Shown: positions 9,685 to 19,516 of the stretch, in pieces | How positions within the stretch are numbered: position 1 is the first letter of the stretch | Layout: each line of letters begins with the position of its first letter | Source: Candidatus Liberibacter europaeus | GTDB taxonomy: Bacteria > Pseudomonadota > Alphaproteobacteria > Rhizobiales > Rhizobiaceae | DNA length: 64,000 nucleotides | Direction: 5' to 3' | NCBI GenBank assembly: GCA_003045065.1 | Contig: PSQJ01000002.1 | Span: 1-64,000, forward strand | Made by a program: the position numbers and the translations under genes | The notes under the pieces: model-generated | Told to the model about the DNA's origin: nothing | Databases searched by the model: none | What the model saw: the letters and a program-made list of their open reading frames with translations, nothing else

Positions 9685-10182
9685 TTACCTGCTTTGAGTC
9701 ATTTTACCTATTTCTATATCAATTAGATAATGTGTATGAGGTCCAGATCCTATAAGGTTTATTATGTCCAAGATACGACGGCACAAGGTCATTTCTTCAT
9801 GCTGTTCATTAACGAACCACTGTAGAAAGCTCAATGTCTGATTATCTTTTTCATTTAATACGCATACTATAGCATCATCGTATGCCTTTGTTACATCGAC
9901 TTCACGTTGGTATATTGATGCAAATAAATCTTCAACTGTATTAGATTCTACATTGGGTTTTGGCAAATCAGAGAAAATTGCATTTGCTCCTAGATCATTT
10001 ATATATTCCAATAATTTTCTTACATGAGAATGTTCCTCCTTGGCATGATCCAAGAGAAACTTACTACACCCATCAAAATTACGGTAGGAAGCCCAAGCAG
10101 CAGCTTGCATATAATGATAATGAGATTCGAACTCAATGTTCATGAGTTTATTGAGCAGATCATGAATTTTTTGATTATTCAT
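9685..10182 (-). CDS. ftnA: Non-haem bacterial ferritin
   Basis: Iron-storage ferritin of 165 residues, the same length as E. coli FtnA. Ferroxidase ligands are at the expected positions: Glu17, Tyr24, Glu50, His53, Glu94 and Glu130, with the WFVNEQHEE segment at 122-130. It should oxidise Fe(II) and store it as mineral in a 24-mer. AAGGA stands before the ATG on the minus strand. It is a single-gene unit beside the zinc importer; metal homeostasis is the only link visible. Confidence 0.94.
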   Translation of the reverse strand: MNNQKIHDLLNKLMNIEFESHYHYMQAAAWASYRNFDGCSKFLLDHAKEEHSHVRKLLEYINDLGANAIFSDLPKPNVESNTVEDLFASIYQREVDVTKAYDDAIVCVLNEKDNQTLSFLQWFVNEQHEEMTLCRRILDIINLIGSGPHTHYLIDIEIGKMTQSR

Positions 10183-10420
10183 ATAATTAATCCTTTAATA
10201 CAGGAAAGTCCTCCATATAGGGTGGGTATGGACATGATGTTAAAGCCCAACCTATAAACAGGGCAACTAGCTAGCAATATATAATACAATATTAAATTAA
10301 TCAAACTTTTTCATATATATTGTGATAATAAATAAAGAATCCTTATATTCTAGTATGTTGGCTATTAATAATTTCAATATTATTCATTCTAATATATTTT
10401 TTTATTTTGATTGGAGTGTA

Positions 10421-11233
10421 TTACATATTTTTTTTATTAAACAAACGTTTTCTAGGCGTTGGAATACAACTGAATAAGAAAAATAGCAAATTTGCGATTA
10501 TTATAGATGGTCCTGAAGGGGTGTCAAAAATCAATGATCCATATAGACCAACAATTACGCCAAAGATACTAATTATTGTTGATATTATAACCATATTTTC
10601 AGGACATTTTGAAAAACGTCTCGCTGTAGCTGTGGGCAATATCAACAGGGATGTTATAAGTGTAATTCCAATGACTTTTATAGAAATAGAAATCATCAGG
10701 GCTGTTATGACTGTAAAAATTAACTTATTTTTTTCTGGATTAATACCCTCTGCCTTTGCGAGTTCATAGTTTACAGTTGTAGCTAGAAGCGGTTTCCATA
10801 TTTTTATTAATATAATGATATTTATGATTCCGATGCTCCATATAAGGATGATATCATTGTTATTCACTGCCAATATATCTCCAAACAAAAAACTTGTAAG
10901 ATCTGAGCGAATCCAATCAATAAATGATAACATGATTAGTCCCAATGATAGTGTCGAATGGGCAATTATCCCAAGGATGGAATCGGAAGATAGATATTCA
11001 TTTTTCTGTATTTTAATCAGTATCAGAGATGTGGAGGTTGCTATAAAGAATATACAAAGTGACAAAGGCGCCTCAAACATCAATGAGAGAGCTACTCCCA
11101 ACAGCGCTGAGTGAGCTATGGTATCTCCGAAATATGCCATGCGTTGCCACACGATAAAGCATCCAAGAGGGCCAGTTGATAAAACTACTCCAATTCCAGC
11201 AAGCAAAGCACGAATGAAAAATTCGTTATACAT
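10421..11233 (-). CDS. znuB: Zinc ABC transporter permease ZnuB
   Basis: Membrane component of a high-affinity zinc (possibly manganese) importer, ABC-3 family. The 270-residue protein is largely hydrophobic with about eight membrane helices and has the family segments GDTIAHSALLGVAL near residue 35 and LLILPTATAR near 198. It lies downstream of znuC on the same strand (68 bp apart) and diverges from znuA. Confidence 0.93.
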   Translation of the reverse strand: MYNEFFIRALLAGIGVVLSTGPLGCFIVWQRMAYFGDTIAHSALLGVALSLMFEAPLSLCIFFIATSTSLILIKIQKNEYLSSDSILGIIAHSTLSLGLIMLSFIDWIRSDLTSFLFGDILAVNNNDIILIWSIGIINIIILIKIWKPLLATTVNYELAKAEGINPEKNKLIFTVITALMISISIKVIGITLITSLLILPTATARRFSKCPENMVIISTIISIFGVIVGLYGSLIFDTPSGPSIIIANLLFFLFSCIPTPRKRLFNKKNM

Positions 11234-11301
11234 CCCGCCATTCTATCCATTACTTACATCTAAGTCTATAGTATAAATGATTGATATGGTAGTTGATTAT
11301 A

Positions 11302-12021
11302 TTATTGATCATGTTTGTGATTATATATTGCTAATATTTCTGTTGCACGTGGACCAAAAAGACGAATGTATTCCTCATTGTCTTTGATGGTTTGAGGTGT
11401 ACCTTTACAACAAATTTTATGATTTAAGCAGATGACAGTATTTGTAGAAGCCATAATCATGTGTAAATTATGAGATATGAGCAGTATGGCACAACCTGTA
11501 GATTGGTGAACTGATGTTATAAGTTCGTATAATGCCAACTCCCCTGGGAAATCAATTCCTTGTAGTGGCTCGTCTAGAACTAACAAATTGGGTTTACGTA
11601 ATAAGGCTTTTGCAAGCAGTGCCCGTTGAAATTCACCTCCTGAAAGGTCTTTGATATTTCTGTTTTGTTTCCCTGTTAAATTAACTTTATCAAGTACTTG
11701 CAAAATATCGTTTTGTGAGGTAGAAACGGTTAGAGTAACGAATCGCATAAGGTTTAAAGGTAATGTGTTATCTATAGTGACTTTTTGTGGGACGTATCCT
11801 ATAATTGTGCTTTTGTCGCGTATTATTCTGCCCGCGCTGGGTTTGATCACTCCTGTAACTAATTTAGCAACTGTCGATTTTCCAGATCCATTAGGACCTA
11901 TTAAGGTGACTATTTCGCCAGATTTTATGGTGAAGTTGATATTGTGCAAAATATTCTGTCCGTTCTTGTGGATGCTTGTGTTGATTAAACTTATTAAGGG
12001 GATAGATGAACAGGTAGGCAT
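11302..12021 (-). CDS. znuC: Zinc ABC transporter ATP-binding protein ZnuC
   Basis: ATPase of the zinc importer, 239 residues. Walker A GPNGSGKST at 42-50, Q-loop at about residue 79, signature LSGGE at 126-130, Walker B LLVLDEP at 146-152 and the H-loop (SHNLH) are intact. It forms an operon with znuB and is divergent to znuA, the usual ZnuA/ZnuCB arrangement. Confidence 0.94.
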   Translation of the reverse strand: MPTCSSIPLISLINTSIHKNGQNILHNINFTIKSGEIVTLIGPNGSGKSTVAKLVTGVIKPSAGRIIRDKSTIIGYVPQKVTIDNTLPLNLMRFVTLTVSTSQNDILQVLDKVNLTGKQNRNIKDLSGGEFQRALLAKALLRKPNLLVLDEPLQGIDFPGELALYELITSVHQSTGCAILLISHNLHMIMASTNTVICLNHKICCKGTPQTIKDNEEYIRLFGPRATEILAIYNHKHDQ

Positions 12022-12049
12022 AACTAAGATAAATATACTCCATTGTATT

Positions 12050-12082
12050 TGTTGATATTATTATAGTATCTTATAATAAACA
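12050..12082. promoter_or_regulatory. Candidate operator between znuC and znuA
   Basis: The 73-bp gap between divergent znuC and znuA must hold both promoters. It contains an imperfect 33-bp dyad (TGTT at one end, AACA at the other; 11 of 16 pairs match). By position this could be a Zur-type site. The AT richness raises the chance of a random dyad and I cannot match it firmly to a Zur consensus. Confidence 0.3.
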
Positions 12083-12094
12083 GGATTATATACT

Positions 12095-13033
12095 ATGAAA
12101 AACATTTTTATATTGATTATTTTTTCGTTCTTTATGTGTAATATGGCAATGGCAAATTCTTTGAGAGTGGTTGCTTCTATTAAGCCAGTCCATTCAATAG
12201 TATCTTCCATAATGTATGGGGTAGGCAATCCCATCTTACTTGTAAAAGATAACAGCTCTCCTCATGAATATAGTTTACGTCCATCAGATGGAATTATGTT
12301 AGATAATGCAGATCTTATTTTCTGGATTGGTTCGGAAATTGAAAGTTTTTTAGAAAAGCCATTGAGTTCTTTTAATAAGACATCAAATATTATAACACTT
12401 TCTAATTCTCCGAATTTGCATAAAATTTTATTACATAAAAAGAAGCCAAGTTGGTTGGATTTTGGTAATTATAAAAGAGGGGATCATGATCATGGGTCTG
12501 AGATATATGATATGCATTTATGGTTGGATCCTACTAATACAAAGCATATAGCTCATGTTATTGCTATGGAACTTATCAAAAAGGATCCATATAACCAAAA
12601 AGTTTATGAACAAAATGAAAAAGAATTTGTAGTTAAATTAGAAAAATTGGATAAATTATTATACGAAATTTTACAGCCGGTTTTAGAACAAAAAATAGTT
12701 GTTTTTCATGGTGCTTATCATCACTTTAAGAGTCACTATGGGATTAACATTACTGAGTCAGTAATGCCAAGGTCAGTATCTCCGGGGGCAAAATCTTTCC
12801 GAAGAATTAAAGATGGGATAATTTCAGGAAATGTATCTTGCGTTTTTTATGAACCAGAATTTGATTCTAAAATTATAAAATCCATTACAGATGACACTGG
12901 TGTTAATGTGGGAATACTTGATCCAGAAGGTATTTTGCTTCCTGCTGGTCCTAATCTCTATTTTCATTTAATGGAAGATCTTGCCAGATCAATAGCAAAA
13001 AAATGTAAGCCAGCTAATTATAACATTTTGTGA
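12095..13033 (+). CDS. znuA: Zinc ABC transporter substrate-binding protein ZnuA
   Basis: Periplasmic zinc-binding protein, 312 residues. Signal peptide of about 20 residues ending AMAN. Family features: KPVHSIV after the signal, a His in SPHEY (about residue 62), a short Asp/His-rich loop (GDHDHG, about 131), MHLWLDPTN, HGAYHHF and a late EPEFDSK block. The loop is shorter than in many ZnuA proteins. AGGA lies about 9 nt before the ATG. It delivers zinc to ZnuBC. Confidence 0.93.
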   Translation: MKNIFILIIFSFFMCNMAMANSLRVVASIKPVHSIVSSIMYGVGNPILLVKDNSSPHEYSLRPSDGIMLDNADLIFWIGSEIESFLEKPLSSFNKTSNIITLSNSPNLHKILLHKKKPSWLDFGNYKRGDHDHGSEIYDMHLWLDPTNTKHIAHVIAMELIKKDPYNQKVYEQNEKEFVVKLEKLDKLLYEILQPVLEQKIVVFHGAYHHFKSHYGINITESVMPRSVSPGAKSFRRIKDGIISGNVSCVFYEPEFDSKIIKSITDDTGVNVGILDPEGILLPAGPNLYFHLMEDLARSIAKKCKPANYNIL

Positions 13034-13044
13034 TAGTATAATCA

Positions 13045-13872
13045 TAGTGATTTATTCCAAAATCCATGACTTTCTCCCTATGAAATATAAAACAATATAG
13101 ATGTTCTAGGATTAGATTTGCAGTTACCTGAAATTGGTTTTCAATTATTAAACAAGTAAAGAAGCTGCGGAAGTTTTGGAATAGGGTATCCATATACAAT
13201 ATGTCATAACTCTAAGGATATTATTTCGCTTTATTTTTTTCGGGAGTATTTGAGATCATTTTAGTGATTATGTTATCTATTTAAAAAGAAGTTATTGAAT
13301 AAATCATACTTCACGCCAGTTATTTGTAGTTTATTGATATTTGTAAATTCCCATTTAGATTGCTGGTAGGCTATCCCCATTGCTAAAAATTTTTGTGTAT
13401 AAGCAATAATTTGATCGGTGTCATATACGATAATACCATCAATATTTTAGTGATAGGGTAAATAGACTTATAGTATTTATCAGTGATTTTTTATTAAATA
13501 AGAGTTTAATTATCATGTATTTTAGGCTGAAAAATAACCACTTAACTCCAGGGATATTTGATTAACTAGACCAGTATCTCCTTGGCAAATAATAGCGATT
13601 ATAATTTTTCTATTAGCTGATCAATTGGCTTCATATCTGTTATCATAATAAATATTATGTGATGAGGATAAAGAGACCTTACCATTTGTTGCAGAGTTTT
13701 TGTTACGATAACTTTTTTAGAAACCATGGTTGGTTTTTATGACGAAAATATCGATTAATTCTGGCTTATGAGTATAAACCACCAATTTGAAACCCTTTTC
13801 CAAACACGGTCAGAGCAATATTTAATGCCATAGAACCAAGCCTGATAATCCTATAACCTCTGATTTTTTCAT
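13045..13872 (-). pseudogene. gnd: Decayed 6-phosphogluconate dehydrogenase gene
   Basis: On the minus strand an ATG at 13872, with GAGGA just upstream, opens a Rossmann start IGLSGL that shifts frame after one lost base into GSMALNIAL, together matching the GLGSMGLN nucleotide-binding motif of Gnd. The similarity then continues in other frames through THKPELID, QQMVRSLYP, PIDQLIEKL and a GDTG relic. After a large internal deletion near 13440-13560, the C-terminal part follows: DQIIAYTQKFLAMG, then several stops, then GYPIPKLPQLLY and the TANLI segment, which match YAQGF, GIPVPAFSSALSYYD and LPANLIQAQRD of Gnd. About 830 bp remain of a 1.4-kb gene, with at least five stops and several frameshifts. 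It cannot encode enzyme. Confidence 0.87.
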
Positions 13873-14064
13873 TCAAATCCTCTAATATTTTGCAACAATC
13901 TATCATATACATAAAAAGTGTTGATAGTTATATTTTAAATGGCAATAAAATCAAGACTCAATAAAAGCCACAAATGATATTGTTTTCGACAAATTAAAAA
14001 ATCATCTTTTGTCTACAAGAAATCTATCTGTTCAAATATTAACTAAATATCGTTTAATATGCGT

Positions 14065-14490
14065 CTATATTGATGCCGATTTTTTAGAGGTTGCAGTTTT
14101 ACGAGCCTGATCATTGAGATACTTTGCGCGTTTTCCAGTATTTTCTGCGATGCGGGCAGCTTTTCCTCGGAGGCTTTTCATATAATATAACTTAGCACGC
14201 TTAACTTTTCCACGACGTACGACCACGACATCTTGTATTAATGGAGAATACAAAGGAAAAAGACGATGAATACTTTCGTTCCCACTTATTTTTCTAACGA
14301 TAAAATTTTTATTAATTCCACGACCAGAACGAGCTATACAGACTCCTTCGTAAGCTTGAATACGATTTTTACTTCCTTCGCGAACGATTGTTTTGACACA
14401 TATTGTGTCTCCAGGCGAGAACATTGGTAATACACGTTTAGATTCTATCCTCGCTATTTCCTCACACTCTAGTTCATCAATAATATTCAT
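14065..14490 (-). CDS. rplS: 50S ribosomal protein L19
   Basis: Ribosomal protein at the 30S-50S interface, 141 residues, somewhat extended by a basic Lys/Ala/Ser tail as in other rhizobia. Family phrases [29 protein letters not shown] and VKRAKLYYM are present. GGAG lies 7 nt before the ATG. It is last in the rpsP-rimM-trmD-rplS group, 167 bp after trmD. The leuC/leuD genes that often follow in rhizobia are absent; the gnd relic lies there instead. Confidence 0.96.
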   Translation of the reverse strand: MNIIDELECEEIARIESKRVLPMFSPGDTICVKTIVREGSKNRIQAYEGVCIARSGRGINKNFIVRKISGNESIHRLFPLYSPLIQDVVVVRRGKVKRAKLYYMKSLRGKAARIAENTGKRAKYLNDQARKTATSKKSASI

Positions 14491-14657
14491 AAATCATCTC
14501 CGTTTTTATAATTATAATAATACCACCATCACTTTAACGCACTATTTTCATATTCACCATTCTTATTTTATAGTTTTTTGCTATAACTACCTAATAACAC
14601 TATATATCATGAATGCTGGTTTAATTCATCAGAAGGTATATAAATAGATTAATTTGA

Positions 14658-15368
14658 CTATTGTACATTCGATATATCTTTCTTTAACAAAAGATCAGGC
14701 CTATATTTTTTTGTCAATATAAAGGATTCTTCTTCACGCCATTTTCTGATATTTGCATGATTTCCAGAATTAAGGACAGGCGGAATCTCCAACCCTTCCC
14801 ATACTCTAGGTTTAGTATATTGAGGAAATTCTAATAGCCCATTTTCAAAGCTTTCATGAGCTGATGATTCTATATTTCCCATAACTCCAGGAATCAGACG
14901 AACTACGGTATCAAGTAGGATAAGAGCTGCGGGTTCTCCTCCTGAAAGGATATAGTCTCCTATGGAAATTTCTTCAAGATTGCGTGCCTTTGTAACACGA
15001 TCATCAACTCCCTCAAATCTTCCACATATAATAATAGCACCGGAATTGGTTGCGAGTTGTTTTGCTCGTTTTTGTGTTAAAGGTTTTCCACGAGGACTCA
15101 TTAGTATACGAGGAATATCTTTTTGCTCATATTTAGATGTTGCGTGATCAATTGCCTTCCCCAATATATCTGGCTTGATAACCATTCCTGCTCCACCGCC
15201 TGCAGGAGTATCATCTACTGTACGGTGTCTATCTAGGGCAAAATCTCGTATTTGAACAGTATCAATAGACCATAAATTGCGCGCAAGCGCCTTTCCAGAC
15301 ATTGATTTGCCTAGATGTCCAGGGAACATTTCTGGGTATAGTGTTATTATAGTAGCGCGAAAAGTCAT
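14658..15368 (-). CDS. trmD: tRNA (guanine37-N1)-methyltransferase
   Basis: SPOUT methyltransferase that makes m1G37 in tRNAs reading CNN codons, preventing frameshifts. The 236 residues have the N-terminal phrase [10 protein letters not shown], the [10 protein letters not shown] segment, the knot region [10 protein letters not shown] and [13 protein letters not shown], and a C-terminal tail. It starts 4 bp inside the rimM stop, so it is coupled to rimM. Confidence 0.96.
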   Translation of the reverse strand: MTFRATIITLYPEMFPGHLGKSMSGKALARNLWSIDTVQIRDFALDRHRTVDDTPAGGGAGMVIKPDILGKAIDHATSKYEQKDIPRILMSPRGKPLTQKRAKQLATNSGAIIICGRFEGVDDRVTKARNLEEISIGDYILSGGEPAALILLDTVVRLIPGVMGNIESSAHESFENGLLEFPQYTKPRVWEGLEIPPVLNSGNHANIRKWREEESFILTKKYRPDLLLKKDISNVQ

Positions 15369-15943
15369 GATACACTTTCTACTGAATCTGATTGAGATTC
15401 AATATTGTTTTTTTTCATATTCATATCGTATAATCCTGCAGCTATAGGATCAATCAACATTTTATTTTCGTTCATATCAATATCCAATACTGCGGTTTTT
15501 GTAAACGGTAGCATAAACTTCTTTTTCAAGGTATCTCCACACAGCTCAATAACAGTGCCAGCTCCAAAATCATATATACCGCAGATAGCGCCCCAGTATT
15601 TGCCCGTAGCGTCAAATATTTTCATTCCTTCTAAATCAGCATGAAAAAACTCATCCTCTTTTAATTCTTCATCTTTAAAACTCTGACGTTTAACATATAA
15701 ATTGAGATTACGAAGTTTTTCAGCATCATTTCGGTTGCTAATTCCATCGAAAAGAACTATCACCCGTTTGGTTTTTTTGTATATGTTCAATATTTTAAAT
15801 TCTCTGCCGTCATCTGAATACAAGATACCATATCGGTTTAATTCCACTGGATTGCTTGCATATGACGTGACGTTAAGCTCTCCTTTCAATCCATGGGCTG
15901 TTCTGATAGTAGCCATAAGGACAAGTTTTTCAGGATCTGCCAT
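15365..15943 (-). CDS. rimM: 16S rRNA processing protein RimM
   Basis: 30S maturation factor that binds S19, 192 residues. The N-terminal RimM barrel ([14 protein letters not shown]) and the C-terminal PRC-barrel ([18 protein letters not shown], ending in [11 protein letters not shown]) are present. I start at the ATG at 15943, which has GAGGT 6 nt upstream; a TTG twelve bases earlier overlaps that ribosome-binding site and is unlikely. Overlaps trmD by 4 bp. Confidence 0.94.
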   Translation of the reverse strand: MADPEKLVLMATIRTAHGLKGELNVTSYASNPVELNRYGILYSDDGREFKILNIYKKTKRVIVLFDGISNRNDAEKLRNLNLYVKRQSFKDEELKEDEFFHADLEGMKIFDATGKYWGAICGIYDFGAGTVIELCGDTLKKKFMLPFTKTAVLDIDMNENKMLIDPIAAGLYDMNMKKNNIESQSDSVESVS

Positions 15944-16024
15944 GATGTACCTCAAACGTGCATTAAATCAATGATTTAAATATTTTCAAATCATGGATTT
16001 AATCCAAATTGCAGAATTGCTATT

Positions 16025-16375
16025 CTATGCAGTTGCATTTTCTTCTGCTTTTTGTTGGGCTGCAAGGCGTGCAGAGGCTTTCTTTTTAGGCTTGGCTTTT
16101 ATGGGATTATTTCTAGGCTTTTGGTTAATCATTCCAGCCTTGCTCATAAAGAATATAACGCGATCTGTTGGTTGAGCTCCTTTGCTTATCCAATATTGGA
16201 CACGCTCAAAATTAATTGCAAGCCTTGAAGGGTCTTCTTTTGAAAGAGATGGACTCCAATGTCCAATCCTTTCTAAGAATTTTCCATCACGAGAGCTACT
16301 AGAATTTGCAACTACAATACGATAGTGTTTGCGCTTTTTAGTGCCTCCACAAGCAAGACGAATTTTTACTGCCAC
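16025..16375 (-). CDS. rpsP: 30S ribosomal protein S16
   Basis: Ribosomal protein S16, 116 residues: conserved VKIRLACGGTKKR start, VVANSSSSRDGKFLE, RIGHWSP and WISKGAQPTDRV, then a Lys/Ala-rich tail typical of rhizobial S16. Start is GTG, with AAGGA about 9 nt upstream. First gene of the rpsP-rimM-trmD-rplS group. Confidence 0.96.
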   Translation of the reverse strand: MAVKIRLACGGTKKRKHYRIVVANSSSSRDGKFLERIGHWSPSLSKEDPSRLAINFERVQYWISKGAQPTDRVIFFMSKAGMINQKPRNNPIKAKPKKKASARLAAQQKAEENATA

Positions 16376-16808
16376 TATTTTATGTCCTTCTCAGAAAAAT
16401 GGTTTTTATATTGATCAAAACCTTTATATTACTTAAATTTCTTAAACCTACCCTAGATTAATAATCATTTATAAATAATCAAGATAACTGTTAAATTATA
16501 TAAATTTCTACATTGGTATAGATAGTATATAATAGATATACTACATGATCCGACATTTACAAATATTTATAAAGTAGAAATATGATGATCATGTTTAAAA
16601 AAAAATCGTTTTGTTGTCAAAGGTGTTATTTGTAAATTGTAACATTCTATTTTAAATTTCTTTATATCGCCAAGAGATGTAAATGATCTTATGATTGATT
16701 ATTTGGATGAAGAACAAACATAGTACTCCTAATATAAATAATATTTTTTTGTAATTGGGTACAAAAATAACTGTGTGAAGATATATAAGTTCGTGACAAC
16801 AACTTCTA
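16376..16808. other. Non-coding spacer between ffh and rpsP
   Basis: 433 bp with no supported gene. In many rhizobia a chorismate mutase gene lies here; none is readable. On the minus strand AGGAG precedes an ATG that stops after ten codons (near 16692-16721). On the plus strand a short frame ends SPRDVNDLMIDYLDEE (to about 16723) but lacks a start. Both may be remnants. Confidence 0.5.
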
Positions 16809-18194
16809 TCAGATATATGGCAATCTCCCTATTTTACCAAGCCCTACTTTGTCTTTTAGATTTCCCATTATATTATGATGTAATTCACCGCCATCTTGAC
16901 CTTTCATAGATTTCATTATATCTGCCATTTGGCGGTATAACTTCAAAAGCTTATTGATTTTTATAGCATCAGTTCCTGATCCTTTTGCTATACGCTGCTT
17001 ACGGGAGTGTTTGATAATGCTTGGATTTATACGTTCTTCTTTCGTCATAGAAGATATAATCGCGATGTTATGTTTAATTGTATCGTCACTAACCCCCGGA
17101 GGCATGAAGTTTTTCTTAAAGGAATTTACTCCAGGCAACATTCCTAAAATGGATCCGATTCCACCTATATTTTGTGTTTGGCGAAATTGCTTTGCTAAAT
17201 CATCAAGGTCAAATTTACCCTTGGAGATTTTTTTTGCTGTTTTTGATGCTTCTTCGTTGTCTAAATTTTGAGTAGCTTTTTCAACCAGAGAAACAACGTC
17301 TCCCATCCCGAGAATTCTATTAGCAATTCTTTCGGGAAAGAAATCCTCTAAATCTTCTATTCGCTCTCCAGCACATATGGCTTTAATTGGTTTTCCAGTA
17401 ACTGCGCGCATTGAAAGAGCGGCTCCACCACGACCATCGCTATCCATGCGGGTTAGCACAATACCAGTGATATTAATGGTGTTGTCAAATTTACGGGCTA
17501 TATTAACGGCGTCTTGTCCGGTTAATGCATTTGCTACTAGCAAAATCTCATGAGGTTTGGTTATAAATTTAATTTCTTTTATTTCTTGCATGAGAGCGTC
17601 ATTGATATGGGTACGTCCTGCTGTATCTAAAATCACAACGTCATAACCACCACAACTAGCATTATGTAGTGCACGTGCCGATATCTCCGCAGGAGATTGT
17701 TCAGGTATAATTTCCAGAGTATCAACTTGAATTTTTTCCCCAAGATATCGCAGTTGTTCTTGTGCTGCCGGACGATATACGTCAAGAGAAGCTATTAATA
17801 CTTTCTTTTTTTGTAAAGATTTTAGACGATTAGCAATTTTTGCCGTTGTTGTTGTTTTTCCAGATCCTTGTGGTCCTATCATCATTATCACAATAGGGGA
17901 TGGTGCATTAAGATCTAAGCCCTCATTTTTCTTGCCTAGTATTTCTACCAATTCATCATGGATTATCTTAACAACCATTTGTCCAGGTTTAATACTTTTT
18001 AGGAGCTTTTCTCCTTTTGCCTTTTCTTGCACTCTATTAGTTAGAGAACGAACTACTTCAAGCGATACATCCGCTTCTATAAAAACACGACGTATTTCCC
18101 GTAAGGTTTTTGAGATATCTGCTTCTGATAAGCTTCCTCTCCCAGTAATATTCTGAAAAATAGACCCAAGATGTTCTTGTAGGTTATCAAACAC
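16809..18194 (-). CDS. ffh: Signal recognition particle protein Ffh
   Basis: SRP GTPase that targets ribosomes making membrane proteins, 461 residues. N domain, then G domain with G1 GPQGSGKTT (107-115), DVYRPAAQEQL, DTAGR and TRMDSDGRGG, and a C-terminal M domain with many Met residues (from about 300). Start is GTG with GGGG about 10 nt upstream. It works with FtsY, encoded at 19517-20617. The 268-bp region shared with divergent dapF holds both promoters. Confidence 0.96.
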   Translation of the reverse strand: MFDNLQEHLGSIFQNITGRGSLSEADISKTLREIRRVFIEADVSLEVVRSLTNRVQEKAKGEKLLKSIKPGQMVVKIIHDELVEILGKKNEGLDLNAPSPIVIMMIGPQGSGKTTTTAKIANRLKSLQKKKVLIASLDVYRPAAQEQLRYLGEKIQVDTLEIIPEQSPAEISARALHNASCGGYDVVILDTAGRTHINDALMQEIKEIKFITKPHEILLVANALTGQDAVNIARKFDNTINITGIVLTRMDSDGRGGAALSMRAVTGKPIKAICAGERIEDLEDFFPERIANRILGMGDVVSLVEKATQNLDNEEASKTAKKISKGKFDLDDLAKQFRQTQNIGGIGSILGMLPGVNSFKKNFMPPGVSDDTIKHNIAIISSMTKEERINPSIIKHSRKQRIAKGSGTDAIKINKLLKLYRQMADIMKSMKGQDGGELHHNIMGNLKDKVGLGKIGRLPYI

Positions 18195-18462
18195 TTCATT
18201 TATCCCCTGATTGCAATTTTCTTTTATAGATCTATGCTAATACTTCTAGTAGAATTATACAGATAAATAATGGACACTTGATTTAAAAAAACACTAAATA
18301 ATAAAATTGTATTTAACCCTATAATTATCATCATTATTCTAGCCTCGCTCTGTCACTAAATCATTGAAAATTTTGTGAGTCAAGTTTTGAGTGTATGCTT
18401 TGGATCATTATCGGAATTATGTCGCAACAATCAGTGTTTAAAATGTAATAAGGGAGGGATAG

Positions 18463-19332
18463 ATGCAATCATCTATGGTGGACTTTGCACGTATGGAGGG
18501 GATAGGAAATATAATTCTTGTTGTTGATATGCGAAATAGAAGCGATTTCATAAAGCCACAAGTTATCAAAGTCTTATCTTCAGATGATAGTATTAATTTT
18601 GATCAAATGATGGTCATTCATGATTCTAAAAGAAAGGATATTGACGCTTTTATTCGTATTATAAACCGTGATGGATCAGAGGCACAATCTTGTGGAAATG
18701 GAATGCGATGTGTTGTTCGATTTCTTTCTTTGAAAACGAAGCAGAAATCTTTTGTTTTTGAAACATTGAGAGGATTTCTCAAAGCCAAAGAAAACAACGA
18801 TAATTACATATCCGTTGATATGGGTGAGCCTATATTTGATTGGCAAAGTATTCCTTTGTCCCAACCATTAGATGATGTTGATATAGCTAAATTTCACATA
18901 GGGCCCATTAATCATATTTTTTTGAGGTCACCTTTTATTGTTTCTATGGGAAATCCTCATGCAGTTTTTTTTGTTCAAGATGATGTATATCGTTATGATT
19001 TAGGTGGTTTTGGCAGTCTTTTAGAAAATCATTTTATGTTTCCGGAAGGGATTAATCTTTCAATAGCTCGTATTACATCTCCTTCTTCAATTGATTTGCG
19101 TACTTGGGAGCGCGGTGCTGGCTTAACAGCCGCTTGTGGATCGGCGGCTTGTGCTTCTGTTGTTGCGTCCGTATGTTCTGAAAACACCAATCGTTCTTTA
19201 TCAGTTAATATGTATGGTGGAAATATTTTAATTGAATGGCGTCATGATAATCACGTTATTATGACTGGAACAGCGGAGAAAAAATGGGACGGAAAGCTTG
19301 ACACAATAACTGGAAAGTGGTTTTTGACATAA
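18463..19332 (+). CDS. dapF: Diaminopimelate epimerase
   Basis: Converts LL- to meso-diaminopimelate for lysine and peptidoglycan synthesis. The 289-residue protein has both catalytic Cys motifs: Cys77 in AQSCGNGMRC and Cys225 in TAACGSAAC, with ERGAG just before the second. The start Met has GGGAGGG 5 nt upstream. In the FARMEGIGN segment the usual H-G-x-GN reads E-G-I-GN. The meso-DAP product is the substrate of LysA at 52851-54113. Confidence 0.95.
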   Translation: MQSSMVDFARMEGIGNIILVVDMRNRSDFIKPQVIKVLSSDDSINFDQMMVIHDSKRKDIDAFIRIINRDGSEAQSCGNGMRCVVRFLSLKTKQKSFVFETLRGFLKAKENNDNYISVDMGEPIFDWQSIPLSQPLDDVDIAKFHIGPINHIFLRSPFIVSMGNPHAVFFVQDDVYRYDLGGFGSLLENHFMFPEGINLSIARITSPSSIDLRTWERGAGLTAACGSAACASVVASVCSENTNRSLSVNMYGGNILIEWRHDNHVIMTGTAEKKWDGKLDTITGKWFLT

Positions 19333-19516
19333 GTCAGGCTTTTCTTTAATTGGTATTACGTGTTGGAATATCTTTTTTCAACTGGCACAAATCATTTATT
19401 TATGTATTTTAGTAGGCTATGCAGATTATTCATAAATATAATATATTGTATTAATATGAGATTATGGTTTATTGTAAGTTGCCCTTATTTTATAGTTTTT
19501 CAGGATTGTTTTAGCG

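Noticed and set aside
10407..11114. Plus-strand reading frames opposite znuB
   Set aside because: Shadows of the clear znuB gene; no family likeness.
15993..16175. 60-codon hydrophobic plus-strand frame opposite rpsP
   Set aside because: Antisense to the Ala/Lys-rich tail of S16; hydrophobic by reading its complement.
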